Assembly (NCBI GenBank): GCA_015832175.1
Contig: WJXW01000001.1
Coordinates: 5,084,001 to 5,148,000, forward strand
DNA from: Paraphaeosphaeria minitans
Lineage: Eukaryota > Ascomycota > Dothideomycetes > Pleosporales > Didymosphaeriaceae
DNA: 64,000 bases
Direction: 5' to 3'
Shown: positions 63,691-64,000 of the stretch, piece by piece
Layout of the letters: each line of letters starts with the position of its first letter
How positions within the stretch are numbered: position 1 is the stretch's first letter
Program-made: the position numbers and the translations under genes
Notes under the pieces: generated by a model
Told to the model about the DNA's origin: nothing
What the model saw: only the letters and a program-made list of their open reading frames with translations
Databases searched by the model: none

Positions 63691-64000
63691 CCTACCCAAG
63701 AGGAAGAGGCGTCGGTGGTCACAGACGCGCTAAGATTGGCTTAGCGTTAGGGTTAGAGTTAACGAATTAGGTAGGATTTGATACCAGAAACGCGTTAGAC
63801 TAGGGGCAGAAACAATCCTATTCCCCAGCTATTTCTATTTCTTTCTCATTCTAATTCATCTCAACGTAACCTCTTATACTAATCTACCATCTCTTATTCA
63901 CAAAATAGGATGGTGGTGGCGCAGGGTTTAGCCATTACTTTTTACTACTAATTCGCGATGGAGTTCTGCTGGGACGCTCGAGCTTCCGCGTCAAGCCCAG
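63691..64000 (+). other. Start of ordinary, non-RIPped sequence; possible gene or element 5' end
   Basis: GC content and CA/TG frequency rise abruptly. A CT-rich stretch (about 63815-63900) precedes an ATG at 63958-63960 that opens MEFCWDARASASS and runs off the window, so a gene may start here. TTGATACCAGA near 63778 resembles a retrotransposon primer-binding site, which is an alternative explanation. Neither can be confirmed. Confidence 0.35.

Noticed and set aside
63740..63770. Telomere end
   Set aside because: Only a single TTAGGGTTAG pair is present, with no tandem tract.
1..64000. Stop-codon-rich frames as evidence of an alternative genetic code
   Set aside because: Stops replace Gln and Trp at CpA/TpG-derived sites on both strands, noncoding spacer shows the same TA excess, and unique linkers are spared. 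RIP explains this.

Overview
This window looks like heterochromatin from a filamentous ascomycete (Pezizomycotina). It is AT-rich and saturated with TA, TAG, TAA and CTA in every frame. Almost every ancestral CAA, CAG or TGG codon now reads as a stop. That is the signature of repeat-induced point mutation (RIP, CpA to TpA). No intact long gene is visible. The genes below were recognised by following frames in which the stops are explained as RIP-mutated Gln or Trp codons. No tRNA, rRNA or CRISPR array was seen.

Layout. (1) 1-7250: a Ty1/copia retrotransposon on +, with its 5' LTR cut by the window edge and a clear 195-bp 3' LTR (7056-7250). (2) 7251-10248: a 3-kb noncoding spacer (copy A) belonging to a large repeat unit. 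Copia inserted at its left edge, and a Ty3/gypsy element (10249-about 14540, 5' LTR to RNase H only) cuts it on the right. (3) 14659-15208: a 62-bp minisatellite. (4) 15311-21092: a long, unrecognised + strand pseudogene whose 3' end resembles the 3' end of the helicase genes that follow. (5) 21258-39826 and 40535-62402: two direct copies (B and C) of a roughly 19-22 kb unit. They are separated by a 0.7-kb, barely RIPped linker with a 33-bp minisatellite and a perfect hairpin. (6) From about 63284 the repeat ends. RIP stops near 63690 and ordinary-looking sequence begins.

Gene order in the unit, left to right: a coiled-coil hypothetical (-); a telomere-linked RecQ-type helicase, TLH, with an OrsD-like zinc-finger N-terminus (+); a hypothetical with a Lys/Glu/Gly-rich tail (-); the 3-kb spacer with a conserved palindrome; a Cys-rich protein with an AT-hook and basic region (+); a SNF2-family helicase with an Asn-rich microsatellite insert (-); and a UPF1-like SF1 helicase with CCHC zinc knuckles (+). 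Three helicases of three families, plus a probable DNA-binding protein, travel together in tandem. That is the most interesting feature here: a candidate undescribed composite subtelomeric or mobile element. Copy B has lost the TLH motor (a 3.27-kb deletion) and the end of the SF1 helicase. Copy C is more complete and visibly less RIPped. Whether the unit moves as an element or spread by subtelomeric recombination cannot be decided from this window.
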